Shown here: positions 13,143-21,423 of the stretch, one piece after another
Layout: every line of letters starts with the position of its first letter
How positions within the stretch are numbered: the stretch's first letter is position 1
Origin: JANNRR01 sp031401675
GTDB lineage: Bacteria > Pseudomonadota > Alphaproteobacteria > Rhodobacterales > Rhodobacteraceae
Assembly (NCBI GenBank): GCA_031401675.1
Contig: JANNRR010000130.1
Location: 1 to 39,426 of the forward strand
Direction: 5' to 3'
DNA length: 39,426 nt
The notes under the pieces: generated by a model
Databases searched by the model: none
Told to the model about the DNA's origin: nothing
The model's input: only the letters and a program-made list of their open reading frames with translations
Program-made: the position numbers and the translations under genes

Positions 13143-15704
13143 ATGCGCGACACCCCCGCCCAGATCCATTTGTCCGACTACACGCCCCCGGCCTGGCTGA
13201 TCGAGGAGGTCTCGCTGACCTTCCGCCTGTCACCCGATGCCACGCGCGTGCTGTCGCGGATCCGCTTTGCCCCGAACCCGGCGAGGACCGGGCGGCACGA
13301 CCTGTGGCTGGATGGCGAAAACCTGACGCTGATCCGCGCCACCATCGACGGGCGCGACCTGCCGGGGCTGCAACCGACCGCAACCGGTCTGCGCGTCGCC
13401 GCTGTGGCGCTGATCGACGGCCCCTTTGTCTGGGAGGCCGAGGTCGAAGTCGGCCCCGCCAGCAACACCGCGCTGGAGGGGCTGTACATGTCGCGCGGCC
13501 TCTATTGCACGCAATGCGAGGCCGAGGGCTTTCGCAAGATCACCTTCTATCCCGACCGCCCGGATGTCATGGCACCGTTCCGGGTCCGGATCGAGTCGGA
13601 CATGCCTGTTCTGCTGTCCAACGGCAACCCGGCGGCCTCAGGCCCCGGCTGGGCCGAATGGCACGATCCCTGGCCGAAACCGTCCTATCTGTTTGCCCTG
13701 GTCGCCGGTGACCTGGTCGCCCATTCCGACCGGTTCACCACCGCATCCGGCCGCGATGTCGTCCTGAACATCTGGGTCAGGTCCGGCGACCAGGGCAAAT
13801 GCGCCTATGCGATGGATGCGCTGAAACGATCGATGACCTGGGACGAAGCCAGCTATGGCCGCGAGTATGACTTGGACATTTTCAACATTGTAGCCGTCGA
13901 TGACTTCAATATGGGCGCGATGGAGAACAAGGGCTTGAACATATTCAACTCCCGCTACGTTCTGGCCAGTCCCGAAACCGCGACCGACACCGATTACGAA
14001 CGGATCGAGGCGATCATTGCCCACGAATATTTCCACAACTGGACCGGCAACCGCATCACCTGCCGCGACTGGTTCCAGCTGTGCCTGAAGGAAGGGCTGA
14101 CTGTGTTCCGCGATCAGCAGTTCTCGGGCGACATGCGCAGCCATGCCGTCAAGCGGATCGACGACGTGGTCACCCTGCGCGCCCGCCAGTTCCGCGAGGA
14201 TACCGGCCCGCTGGCACATCCGGTTCGCCCGGCAAGCTACGCGGAAATCAACAATTTCTACACCGCCACGGTCTACGAGAAAGGCGCCGAGGTCATCGGC
14301 ATGTTGAAACGTCTGGTCGGCAACGACAGCTATGCCAAGGCGCTTGATCTCTACTTCACGCGTCACGACGGTCAGGCCGCGACGATCGAGGATTGGCTGG
14401 CGGTGTTCCAGGAAGCCACCGGCCGTGATCTTACGCAGTTCAAGCGCTGGTACACACAGGCCGGCACCCCGCGCCTCAGCGTTTCGGATGACTTCAACGA
14501 TGGCACTTACACCCTTCATTTCGAACAGAAAACCCCGCCCACCCCCGGCCAGCCCGACAAGGCGGCGCAGGTCATCCCCATCGCTGTCGGCCTTTTGAAT
14601 CCCAACGGTGACGAGGTCCTGCCGACGACCGTGCTGGAAATGACCGACACAAAGCAAAGCTTCAGCTTCCCCGGCCTCGCCTGCCGCCCGGTCCCGTCGC
14701 TGCTGCGCGGTTTCTCGGCGCCGGTGATCCTGCAACGCGACATGACGCCCGAAGATCGCGCTTTCCTGCTGGCCCACGACACGGACCCGTTCAACAAATG
14801 GGAGGCGGGGCGGGCGCTGGCCAAGGACGTGTTGGCCCGCATGGTCTCCGATAATGCCGTCCCCGGCCCTTCCTATCTTACCGCCCTGGAGCAAGTTGCG
14901 CGCGACGAATCCCTTGATCCGGCATTTCGCGCCCTGACCCTGCGCCTGCCGTCCGAGGATGACATGGCCCTGTCACTTCACGACGCCGGCACCACACCGG
15001 ACCCGACAGCAATTCATGCGGCGCGCGAGCGGCTGTCGCTGGCTCTGGCGCAACACCTCGGCCCCGCTTTACCCGGGCTTTACGACGCGATGCAGGTGCC
15101 CGGCCCCTACCTTCCCGACGCGCGCGGGGCCGGTGCCCGGGCGCTTCGACATGCCTGCCTTGATCTTCTGTCCCGGCTGGATCAGGGCAAGCGGGCGGCC
15201 CGGCAGTTTTCGGGTGCCGACAACATGACAGAGCAGCTGGGCGCATTGGCCTGCCTGTTGCAAACCGGCGGCGGTCAGGCGGAACTGGCCGGGTTCTACC
15301 GGCAATGGGCGCGCGACCGGCTGGTGATCGACAAATGGTTTTCCCTGCAAATTCAGATGGCTGCCCCATGGGCCGCCGCCACCACCACCCGCATGTTGAC
15401 CGAACACAAGGATTTTGACTGGAAAAATCCAAACCGGTTCCGCGCGGTCATCGGCGCGCTGTCCGCAAACGCCGCCGGGTTTCACGACCCCTCCGGTGCC
15501 AGTTACCGGTTGCTGGCCGACTGGCTGATCCGGCTTGATCCCCTGAACCCGCAAACCGCCGCCCGGATGTCGACCGCATTCGAGACCTACGCCCGCTATG
15601 ACGCCGGGCGGCAGGCGCTGATCCGCGCCGAACTGGAACGCATACAGGCAACACCCGGCCTCAGCCGCGACCTGGCCGAAATGGTCGGGCGGATGCTCGG
15701 TTGA
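13143..15704 (+). CDS. pepN: Aminopeptidase N (M1 family)
   Basis: A cytoplasmic zinc exopeptidase that removes N-terminal residues from peptides. The protein has 853 residues, near the E. coli length. The exopeptidase motif GAMEN lies at 258-262 and the zinc site HEYFH at 294-298 with the third ligand Glu317 in LCLKEGLT, an exact HExxH-x18-E spacing. The C-terminal Ig-like and helical domains follow (SQ-type aminopeptidase end with AETTTRM-like region at about 735-750). I start at ATG 13143, with AAGGA nine bases upstream; an in-frame TTG lies directly before it. Its stop overlaps the start of the SDR gene in the 4-base string TTGA, so the two are probably translated together. Confidence 0.95.
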   Translation: MRDTPAQIHLSDYTPPAWLIEEVSLTFRLSPDATRVLSRIRFAPNPARTGRHDLWLDGENLTLIRATIDGRDLPGLQPTATGLRVAAVALIDGPFVWEAEVEVGPASNTALEGLYMSRGLYCTQCEAEGFRKITFYPDRPDVMAPFRVRIESDMPVLLSNGNPAASGPGWAEWHDPWPKPSYLFALVAGDLVAHSDRFTTASGRDVVLNIWVRSGDQGKCAYAMDALKRSMTWDEASYGREYDLDIFNIVAVDDFNMGAMENKGLNIFNSRYVLASPETATDTDYERIEAIIAHEYFHNWTGNRITCRDWFQLCLKEGLTVFRDQQFSGDMRSHAVKRIDDVVTLRARQFREDTGPLAHPVRPASYAEINNFYTATVYEKGAEVIGMLKRLVGNDSYAKALDLYFTRHDGQAATIEDWLAVFQEATGRDLTQFKRWYTQAGTPRLSVSDDFNDGTYTLHFEQKTPPTPGQPDKAAQVIPIAVGLLNPNGDEVLPTTVLEMTDTKQSFSFPGLACRPVPSLLRGFSAPVILQRDMTPEDRAFLLAHDTDPFNKWEAGRALAKDVLARMVSDNAVPGPSYLTALEQVARDESLDPAFRALTLRLPSEDDMALSLHDAGTTPDPTAIHAARERLSLALAQHLGPALPGLYDAMQVPGPYLPDARGAGARALRHACLDLLSRLDQGKRAARQFSGADNMTEQLGALACLLQTGGGQAELAGFYRQWARDRLVIDKWFSLQIQMAAPWAAATTTRMLTEHKDFDWKNPNRFRAVIGALSANAAGFHDPSGASYRLLADWLIRLDPLNPQTAARMSTAFETYARYDAGRQALIRAELERIQATPGLSRDLAEMVGRMLG

Positions 15705-16447
15705 GGCGTGTCGCCCTGGTCACCGGGGCCAGCAGCGGCATCGGGGCGGCGACCGCGCGGCTGCTGGCCGACCGCGGCCATGATCTGGCCATCACCTGGC
15801 GCACCGACCAGCCCGGTGCTGAAGCCGTGGCCGAAGCCGCGCGGAAAGACGGCGCGCGGGTTCACGTCATCCGCACCGACATGGCGCTGCCAGAGAATAT
15901 CCACCATCTGTTCGGCATTCTGGATGCGACTTTCGGGCGTCTGGACCTTCTGGTCAACAATGCCGGAATGATCGACCGCGCCGCCCGGCTGGAAGAGATG
16001 AGCGCCGAACGGCTGACGCGGATGTTCCGGGTCAACACCATCGGGGCCTTGCTGGCTGCGGGCCATGCCGTCCGGCGGATGGCGCTGCGCTACGGCGGCG
16101 CGGGCGGTGTGATCGTCAATGTGTCTTCGCGCGCGGCAGAGCTTGGCGGAGCCGGTAGGTCCGTCGACTATGCCGCGTCAAAGGGTGCGCTCGACACCCT
16201 CACCCGGGGATTGGCGCTGGAAAACGCAGATGAAGGCATCCGCGTGGTCGGCGTGCGCCCCGGCATCATCGAAACCCCGCTGCATGGCCGCGGCGGCGAG
16301 CCGGACCGGGCCGAGCGCATGGCCCCGGACCTGCCAATGCGCCGGGCCGGCACCGCCGAGGAGGTGGCAGAAACCATCCTCTGGCTGGCTTCGGATGCCG
16401 CAAGCTACGTGACCGGCACCACTCTGGACGTTTCGGGCGGGCGCTGA
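15701..16447 (+). CDS. Short-chain dehydrogenase/reductase (SDR)
   Basis: A classical SDR of 248 residues, a cytosolic NAD(P)(H)-dependent oxidoreductase. The cofactor loop is TGASSGIG (8-15), NNAG sits at 86-89, the catalytic Ser at 142-143 (NVSSRAAE) and Tyr157-xxx-Lys161 in VDYAASKGA. The end VTGTTLDVSGGR is the common SDR terminus. Start codon TTG at 15701 overlaps the pepN stop by four bases; no other start would keep the nucleotide-binding strand. Related annotated genes are often called sugar- or 3-oxoacyl-ACP-reductase, but nothing here fixes the substrate. It converges on the SLT gene with 82 bases between. Confidence 0.9.
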   Translation: MRRVALVTGASSGIGAATARLLADRGHDLAITWRTDQPGAEAVAEAARKDGARVHVIRTDMALPENIHHLFGILDATFGRLDLLVNNAGMIDRAARLEEMSAERLTRMFRVNTIGALLAAGHAVRRMALRYGGAGGVIVNVSSRAAELGGAGRSVDYAASKGALDTLTRGLALENADEGIRVVGVRPGIIETPLHGRGGEPDRAERMAPDLPMRRAGTAEEVAETILWLASDAASYVTGTTLDVSGGR

Positions 16448-16529
16448 TCGACGACGAAAGAAGGCCACGCTGGCCACTGGGCCGGACCAAAGGACGAAAT
16501 CAGGCAAAACTTCCGAATCACCTGACGCC

Positions 16530-17099
16530 CTACTGGCAGTAACTCTGCTCGCGCGTCCAGGTCGCCACTTCGGCGCGTTTGGATCGGTCGTGCATCGGCC
16601 CCCAATCAGTGGTCAGCCCCGCCACTGCGTCCTCCGGTGCCCGCCGCGCCGCGATCCGTACGGCACAGGTCAGGTTGGTGGCACCGTCAAACAGGCCGCC
16701 CGCGTCGCAACCGGCCCCGCGCGCCGTCTGCGGCGAGATTTGCAGCAGCCCCAGATAGCGCCCACCCGCCCCCGAGGCGCGCGGGTTCCAGGTGCTTTCG
16801 TACTTGGCAATCGCCGAAAACAGCCCGACCCAGAACGCCGCGCGCTGATTCGGCCCGGCCTCGGCATAGCTTGGGCAATAGGTGCCGATATCGTCCGGCG
16901 TGCTGGACAGCAACACCGCCCCTTCGCTGGACAGCGCCGCCAGCATCGCCCGAGTCCAGTCCTCGGCCTCCGGGCGGTGGTCCCACCGCGTCACCGGCAA
17001 GGCTTCGGCAAAGCTCTTGTCGGATGCGGCCTCTAGCAGTGGCGCACAGGCGGAAACGCTCAGCAGCAGTGCGGCGCACAGCGCGGTCAATCGGGTCAT
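16530..17099 (-). CDS. Transglycosylase-SLT-domain lipoprotein
   Basis: A 189-residue envelope protein. Residues 1-18 form a lipoprotein signal with lipobox SVSAC (Cys18). The SLT-like lysozyme fold follows: AKYESTWNP with Glu101 in the place of the catalytic acid, then GRYLGLLQISPQTAR, matching the GLMQ motif of goose-type lysozyme/Slt families. Such enzymes cleave the MurNAc-GlcNAc bond to form 1,6-anhydro ends. The spacing between the catalytic Glu and the GLLQ motif is normal, but the domain is short and has several Cys (75, 131, 145, 188) that might pair in the periplasm. I use ATG at 17099; an open frame to 17120 precedes it. It is divergent from gatB (191 bases). Confidence 0.85.
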   Translation of the reverse strand: MTRLTALCAALLLSVSACAPLLEAASDKSFAEALPVTRWDHRPEAEDWTRAMLAALSSEGAVLLSSTPDDIGTYCPSYAEAGPNQRAAFWVGLFSAIAKYESTWNPRASGAGGRYLGLLQISPQTARGAGCDAGGLFDGATNLTCAVRIAARRAPEDAVAGLTTDWGPMHDRSKRAEVATWTREQSYCQ

Positions 17100-17290
17100 C
17101 TGGCAGCCCCCAAACAGCAAACCCGTCGGTGTTAGCCGTGATTTTCCGGTTCAGACAAGCCCGGCAATGTCGCATCGGCGGGTTTCCGCGCCTTTGCCGG
17201 TTGGCGGTCCGGCCCGGTGACGCGTGTGAACGATGCTTGCCGCGGCCCGCCAAGCCGCCTAAAACGCCGATATTGTCAAAGGATCCGACC

Positions 17291-18817
17291 ATGCTCGACC
17301 TCGCCACCGCCGCCCCATCCCCGAAACGGATCGCCGGGGCGCAGGGCGACTGGGAACTGGTGATCGGAATGGAGGTGCATGCCCAGGTTGCCTCCAACGC
17401 CAAGCTGTTCTCCGGCGCCTCGACCGCATTCGGTGCGGAACCCAATGCCAACGTCGCCTTTGTCGATGCCGCCATGCCGGGCATGCTGCCGGTGCTGAAT
17501 GAATACTGTGTGGCCCAGGCGGTGCGCACCGGGCTGGGGTTGAAGGCCGTGATCAACCTGACCTCGGCCTTTGACCGCAAGAACTATTTCTACCCCGACC
17601 TGCCGCAGGGCTACCAGATCAGCCAGCTGTATCATCCCATCGTCGGTGAAGGCGAAGTCATCGTCGACCTCGCTCCCGGCCCCAATGGCAAAAGTACGGC
17701 CCGCCGCGTCCGGATCGAGCGTATCCATCTGGAACAGGACGCGGGCAAATCGATCCACGACATGGACCCGGCCCTGTCCTTCGTCGATCTGAACCGTACC
17801 GGCGTCGCGCTGATGGAAATCGTCAGCCGCCCCGACCTGCGCGGCCCCGACGAAGCCGCCGCCTATGTCACCAAGATCCGCCAGATCCTGCGCTACCTCG
17901 GTACCTGCGACGGCAACATGCAGAACGGCAACCTGCGCGCCGATGTGAACGTGTCGGTCTGCCGCCCCGGCCAATACGAGAAATACTCGGAAACTCAGGA
18001 CTTTTCGCATCTGGGCACCCGCTGCGAGATCAAGAACATGAACTCGATGCGGTTCATGACGCAGGCCATCGACTTCGAGGCCCGCCGCCAGATCGCCATT
18101 CTGGAAGATGGCGGCACCATCCTGCAGGAAACCCGCCTCTATGACCCCGAAAAGGGCGAAACCCGCAGCATGCGCAGCAAGGAAGAGGCGCAGGATTACC
18201 GCTACTTCCCCTGCCCCGACCTGTTGCCGCTGGAAATTGAACAGGCGTGGGTCGATGACATCCGTGCCAGCCTGCCCGAACTGCCCGATGCCAAGAAGGC
18301 CCGTTTCGTGACCGCCTACGGCATGACCGACTATGACGCCGGCGTCTTGACCGCCGAGGTCGAGAATGCCGCTTTCTATGAGGCCGTCGCCAAGGGCCGC
18401 GACGGCAAACAGGCGGCGAACTGGGTGATCAACGAATTGTTCGGCCGCCTGAACAAACAAGGGCTCGGCATCGCCGACACGCCGCTTTCCGCCGCACAAC
18501 TTGGCGGCGTCCTCGACCTGATCGCCTCTGGCGAGATTTCGGGCAAGATGGCCAAGGACCTGTTCGAGATTCTCTGGACCGAAGGCGGCGACCCGGCGGC
18601 ACAGGCAGCCGCACACGGCATGAAACAGGTGACCGATACCGCCGCCATCGAGGCCGCGGTTGACGCCATCATCGCCCAGAACCCCGATCAGGTCGCCAAA
18701 GCCCGGGCCAACCCGAAACTGGCAGGCTGGTTCGTCGGGCAGGCGATCAAGGCCTCGGGCGGCAAAGCCAACCCGGGCGTGGTCAACGACATGGTCATGC
18801 GCAAACTCGGCCTGTAG
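17291..18817 (+). CDS. gatB: Asp/Glu-tRNA amidotransferase subunit B
   Basis: GatB is the kinase/tRNA-binding subunit of GatCAB, which turns misacylated Glu-tRNA(Gln) and Asp-tRNA(Asn) into Gln-tRNA and Asn-tRNA. The 508-residue chain has the expected order: WELVIGMEVHAQ at the start, the PET112-type cradle domain with NYFYPDLPQGYQISQ and FVDLNRTGVALMEIVSRPDL, the RADVNVSV segment, then a helical domain and the C-terminal YqeY-like tail ending GGKANPGVVNDMVMRKLGL. ATG at 17291 is preceded by AAAGGA at seven bases. gatA and gatC are not in the window; in this group they usually lie apart from gatB. A single-gene unit convergent with the HxlR-type regulator. Confidence 0.96.
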   Translation: MLDLATAAPSPKRIAGAQGDWELVIGMEVHAQVASNAKLFSGASTAFGAEPNANVAFVDAAMPGMLPVLNEYCVAQAVRTGLGLKAVINLTSAFDRKNYFYPDLPQGYQISQLYHPIVGEGEVIVDLAPGPNGKSTARRVRIERIHLEQDAGKSIHDMDPALSFVDLNRTGVALMEIVSRPDLRGPDEAAAYVTKIRQILRYLGTCDGNMQNGNLRADVNVSVCRPGQYEKYSETQDFSHLGTRCEIKNMNSMRFMTQAIDFEARRQIAILEDGGTILQETRLYDPEKGETRSMRSKEEAQDYRYFPCPDLLPLEIEQAWVDDIRASLPELPDAKKARFVTAYGMTDYDAGVLTAEVENAAFYEAVAKGRDGKQAANWVINELFGRLNKQGLGIADTPLSAAQLGGVLDLIASGEISGKMAKDLFEILWTEGGDPAAQAAAHGMKQVTDTAAIEAAVDAIIAQNPDQVAKARANPKLAGWFVGQAIKASGGKANPGVVNDMVMRKLGL

Positions 18818-18845
18818 GGCGGGGTTCACCCGGCCATGCCGCCAA

Positions 18846-18864
18846 CCCCGGACCTGATCCGGGG
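18846..18864. terminator. Palindromic hairpin between gatB and the regulator gene
   Basis: CCCCGGA - CCTGA - TCCGGGG makes a perfect 7-bp stem in the 69 bases between two convergent genes, so it can serve both. This word is, from general knowledge, a common dispersed palindrome in Alphaproteobacteria. There is no T-tract. Confidence 0.5.
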
Positions 18865-18886
18865 CACCGGCCTTTCACCCACCGCA

Positions 18887-19579
18887 TCAAGACACCAGCT
18901 TTTCCTGCACCGAAAACGGGCTCAGCCCCAGCCAGACCTGCATCGACGCGGCAATCGCCTTTGATCCGGAGAACTCGATTCTGGCCCTTTCCCGCGCTAC
19001 CGTCGTTAGCCCCATCCAGATCGCCGTCATGGTGCGCAGATCGGTTGCCACGAACAGATCGATCTCGAATCCCGGATCGGACCAGCACAGATCAACCGCA
19101 CCATCCGGCTCCACCACCAGCCACCACAGGCTTTTGGAGGCTGGCAATTCGGGGTACAGAAACTGGATCACCGTGCGCCGCCGGGGCAATGGCGCCGGGT
19201 TCAGATTGCGCCGCATATCCCACATCAACAGCGATGGATCGAGGTTTTTCAGCGACAGGCTGCTTTCGACCCATTTCTGCCCCCAGAACCCCATCGCCTC
19301 GACCACCGGCCGGATGTCGCGCCCGGCCTGCGTCAGATGATACTCGAACACGCCGCGTTCCGACTGCAGCGCCCGCCGCTCGATGATCCCGACCAGTTCC
19401 AACTCTTTCAGTCGTTGCGACAGCAGCGTCGGCGACATTTTCGGCACGCCGCGCCGCAGGTCGTTGAACCGCGTCGTCCCGGCGATCAGTTCGCGCATCA
19501 GAACCATGGTCCAGCGCGTGCACAGCACCTCGGCCGCCATCGCCAACGGGCAGAACTGCTTGTATCCGGCTTGCGTCAT
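18887..19579 (-). CDS. HxlR-family transcriptional regulator with C-terminal extension
   Basis: A 230-residue repressor-type protein. The first ~110 residues are a winged helix of the HxlR/MarR-like kind, with the typical opening FCPLAMAAEVLCTRWTMVLM, RFNDLRRGVPKMSPTLLSQR (recognition helix region) and the wing SERGVFEYHLTQAGRDI. The remaining ~110 residues form an extra domain, perhaps SCP2-like, found in a subgroup of HxlR proteins; it may bind a hydrophobic ligand. ATG at 19579 has AGGAGA seven bases upstream. The two Cys near the start (CPL, CTRW) resemble those of redox- or aldehyde-sensing relatives. It is divergent from the DUF1330 gene, which is its most likely target. Confidence 0.88.
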   Translation of the reverse strand: MTQAGYKQFCPLAMAAEVLCTRWTMVLMRELIAGTTRFNDLRRGVPKMSPTLLSQRLKELELVGIIERRALQSERGVFEYHLTQAGRDIRPVVEAMGFWGQKWVESSLSLKNLDPSLLMWDMRRNLNPAPLPRRRTVIQFLYPELPASKSLWWLVVEPDGAVDLCWSDPGFEIDLFVATDLRTMTAIWMGLTTVARERARIEFSGSKAIAASMQVWLGLSPFSVQEKLVS

Positions 19580-19633
19580 CAGATCTTCTCCTGTCATTGC
19601 ACTTCAGCCTAGCAGCCGCCGTGCCCCGCGATA

Positions 19634-19673
19634 GTCCAGAAAATGTATCTGCCGGTCCAGATGGCAGACTGGA
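19634..19673. promoter_or_regulatory. Candidate operator between hxlR-type gene and DUF1330 gene
   Basis: The word GTCCAGA occurs at 19634-19640 and again at 19655-19661, exactly 21 bases (two helix turns) apart. The second copy lies inside an inverted pair TCTGCC (19648-19653) / GGCAGA (19663-19668). B. subtilis HxlR binds direct repeats, so this is a reasonable site for autoregulation and control of the divergent gene. Confidence 0.4.
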
Positions 19674-19759
19674 TCGCATCAGTCCCCATGCGCCACAATC
19701 CTGCAACGACCGCAGCTGACAGTCCCGTCACTGCGCACTCACAAGGCAGGTACAAAGAC

Positions 19760-20101
19760 ATGAGCGTTTATCTGATAGCCGATATCACGGTGACCAACGG
19801 CGGCTGGGTACCGGAATATGCCAGCAATGTGCACCACCTCGTTGCCCGGCATGGCGGCACCTATCTGTCGCGCAGTGGCAACATCACCACGCTGGAAGGT
19901 CCGCAAAATGACAGCACCCTGATCGCGATCCTGAAATTTCCGTCGAAGGCCGCGCTGGAAAGCTTTGCCACCGACCCCGAGTATGCGCCCTATGGCAAGG
20001 CACGGCAGGCCGGCAGCATCAGCCGTTTCACCATGATCGACGATACCGACATCGCCGGGGCCATTGCCTATCTGCCGACCGGCAAGACTGTCAACGTCTA
20101 G
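19760..20101 (+). CDS. DUF1330 family protein
   Basis: A 113-residue protein of the dimeric alpha/beta-barrel type DUF1330. It begins MSVYLIADITVTNGGWVPEY, keeps the ARHGGTYLSRSG segment seen in the family and ILKFPSKAALESF with SDPEY-like DPEYAPYGKAR. The activity of DUF1330 proteins is not established. ATG at 19760 follows the weak site AGGCAGG at some distance. The arrangement head-to-head with an HxlR-type regulator, 180 bases between starts, suggests it is induced by whatever that regulator senses. A hairpin follows about 50 bases after the stop. Confidence 0.85.
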   Translation: MSVYLIADITVTNGGWVPEYASNVHHLVARHGGTYLSRSGNITTLEGPQNDSTLIAILKFPSKAALESFATDPEYAPYGKARQAGSISRFTMIDDTDIAGAIAYLPTGKTVNV

Positions 20102-20152
20102 GTCCGGCAGCCGGGGCTGCACAGCCGTTGGCCTGGCCGGCCGCGCGGGCAT

Positions 20153-20173
20153 TCGGCGGCGCGGTGCCGCCGA
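20153..20173 (+). terminator. Hairpin downstream of the DUF1330 gene
   Basis: TCGGCGGC - GCGGT - GCCGCCGA, a perfect 8-bp stem about 50 bases after the DUF1330 stop. It is GC-rich and stable but not followed by T residues, so it may need Rho or act as a 3'-end protector. Confidence 0.45.
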
Positions 20174-20402
20174 CCGCTCGCTGACAGGTGAAATCAGGTG
20201 AGGCGACCCGGTGATCGGGCCCGCCTTGCCCGGCTTCCCGTACTTGAGAGGTCGCGTTTGGCATGGGTGGATCGAGCACTTTGGCGCTGTGAACCGGCGC
20301 AAAGCCGCCGCGATCCGGGCATCGGCCCCACCCGCCGCAGCCAATTGGATGCCTGGCCGCAAGCCGTGAATCGTTAACAAGTCCTGAATAGGATCACCTT
20401 AA

Positions 20403-20420
20403 GATATTGATATCAATATC
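20403..20420. promoter_or_regulatory. Perfect 18-bp AT-rich palindrome
   Basis: GATATTGATATCAATATC is its own reverse complement over all 18 bases and is followed directly by nine A residues. It lies about 100 bases upstream of the DUF4177 start. An AT-rich palindrome of this length stands out in a GC-rich genome and is likely a binding site for a dimeric regulator. It does not match the FNR box, which needs four bases between TTGAT and ATCAA. Confidence 0.45.
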
Positions 20421-20519
20421 AAAAAAAAATGTTTCACGGTGAGGCGCTCCCCTTCTGACCCCACTTTCCCCACAATCGGCAAACCGCTATCCTGCCTCCG
20501 ATTCTCTGGGAGGGATAGT

Positions 20520-21053
20520 ATGCAGCAGTTCGAGTACAGGGTCGTTCCGGCCCCCCGACGTGGTGAAAAAACCCGCGCCGCCCGCACCACCCCTGACCGG
20601 TTCGCCCACGCCCTGACCAGCCTGATGAACGATCTGGCCCGCGACGGCTGGGAATACTTGCGCGCCGACACCCTGCCTTGCGAGGAGCGGGTGGGACTGA
20701 CCGGGCGGACCACGACCTTTCAGAACATGCTGATCTTCCGCCGCACCCTGTCGCAGCCAGAACCCTCTCTGCTGCTGCCGCACTTGCGCCCCGCCGCCGC
20801 CGAACCTGCCCCGCAGCCGCCCGCCCGACCGCCCGTCCCGGTCACGGCAGCGTCCGCCCCCTCCCGCCCGGACCTGCGGCCCGCTGAGCGGGTGATGGCC
20901 GAGTACGCCTCGCTGCCGCCCCGCCCCCCGGCCCGCACGCTGACCGCCGCCGCCCCGGTCGGCGAAGCCCCGCGCATCGCTCTCGTCGCCTCGCTGCCCG
21001 CAGGGGTGCCGGCGATCGGCCCAGCAGCCGGCAACGGCCTCGGCAAATTGTGA
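20520..21053 (+). CDS. DUF4177 domain protein with proline-rich tail
   Basis: A 177-residue protein. The first ~75 residues match the small DUF4177 fold: MQQFEYRVVPAPRRG, then LNDLARDGWEYLRADTLPCE-like helix-strand (DGWEYLRAD is the family hallmark) and FQNMLIFRR. The function of DUF4177 is not known. From about residue 80 the chain turns into a low-complexity Pro/Ala-rich tail, likely disordered. The ATG at 20520 has GGGAGGG five bases upstream. It ends three bases before the stop codon of the opposing bolA gene. Confidence 0.82.
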   Translation: MQQFEYRVVPAPRRGEKTRAARTTPDRFAHALTSLMNDLARDGWEYLRADTLPCEERVGLTGRTTTFQNMLIFRRTLSQPEPSLLLPHLRPAAAEPAPQPPARPPVPVTAASAPSRPDLRPAERVMAEYASLPPRPPARTLTAAAPVGEAPRIALVASLPAGVPAIGPAAGNGLGKL

Positions 21054-21056
21054 GCC

Positions 21057-21311
21057 TCAGCCGCTGACGGTCAGACCCAACGCGTGGATCCGGCCCATCA
21101 GATCGCCAAGCGCCACATGCACTGCACGATGCCGCGCCAGCCGCGCCATGCCGGCAAAAGCCGGGGCGCGGATTGCAACGTGAAAATGGCTCTCACCGCC
21201 CTCGCGGTGCCCGGCATGACCACGATGCTGCTCGCTTTCGTCGCGGACCTCCAGCGCTTCTGGGGCAAAAGCCGCAGTCAACCGGTGATGAATCTGATCG
21301 GCAATTCCCAT
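21057..21311 (-). CDS. bolA: BolA family protein
   Basis: An 84-residue BolA/IbaG-type protein, small KH-like fold. BolA proteins pair with monothiol glutaredoxins and bind [2Fe-2S] clusters through a conserved His; some also bind DNA. Here the segments ESHFHVAIRAPAFAGMARLARHRAVHVALGDL and the terminal IHALGL fit the family, with the invariant His in the RHRAVH part. An unusual His-rich insertion (EQHRGHAGHREGGESH) sits at about 27-42. It is divergent from the J-domain gene (112 bases between starts). The bolA - J-domain gene - cobS order recurs in Rhodobacterales from general knowledge. Confidence 0.9.
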   Translation of the reverse strand: MGIADQIHHRLTAAFAPEALEVRDESEQHRGHAGHREGGESHFHVAIRAPAFAGMARLARHRAVHVALGDLMGRIHALGLTVSG

Positions 21312-21423
21312 TTTACGCTGTCAACCCCTGTCGTCCGTCACAAAAACCCCTAAACTCTTGCCTCCGAGTCGAAAAGCCCCGCAGACGCCTTGCTTTCGAA
21401 TCCGTGTCGCAAAGGTCCGCCCG

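Larger units (their letters stand above)
20102..20519. other. Intergenic stretch without a supported gene (418 bases)
   Basis: It lies between the DUF1330 and DUF4177 genes. The first part has a strong hairpin (20153-20173), the last part an AT-rich palindrome (20403-20420) and likely the promoter of the DUF4177 gene. The middle, 20174-20380, has open frames on both strands but none with a start, ribosome-binding site or family resemblance. Confidence 0.6.

Noticed and set aside
20403..20420. FNR/FnrL box
   Set aside because: TTGAT and ATCAA are directly joined here, while the FNR family needs four bases between the half-sites.
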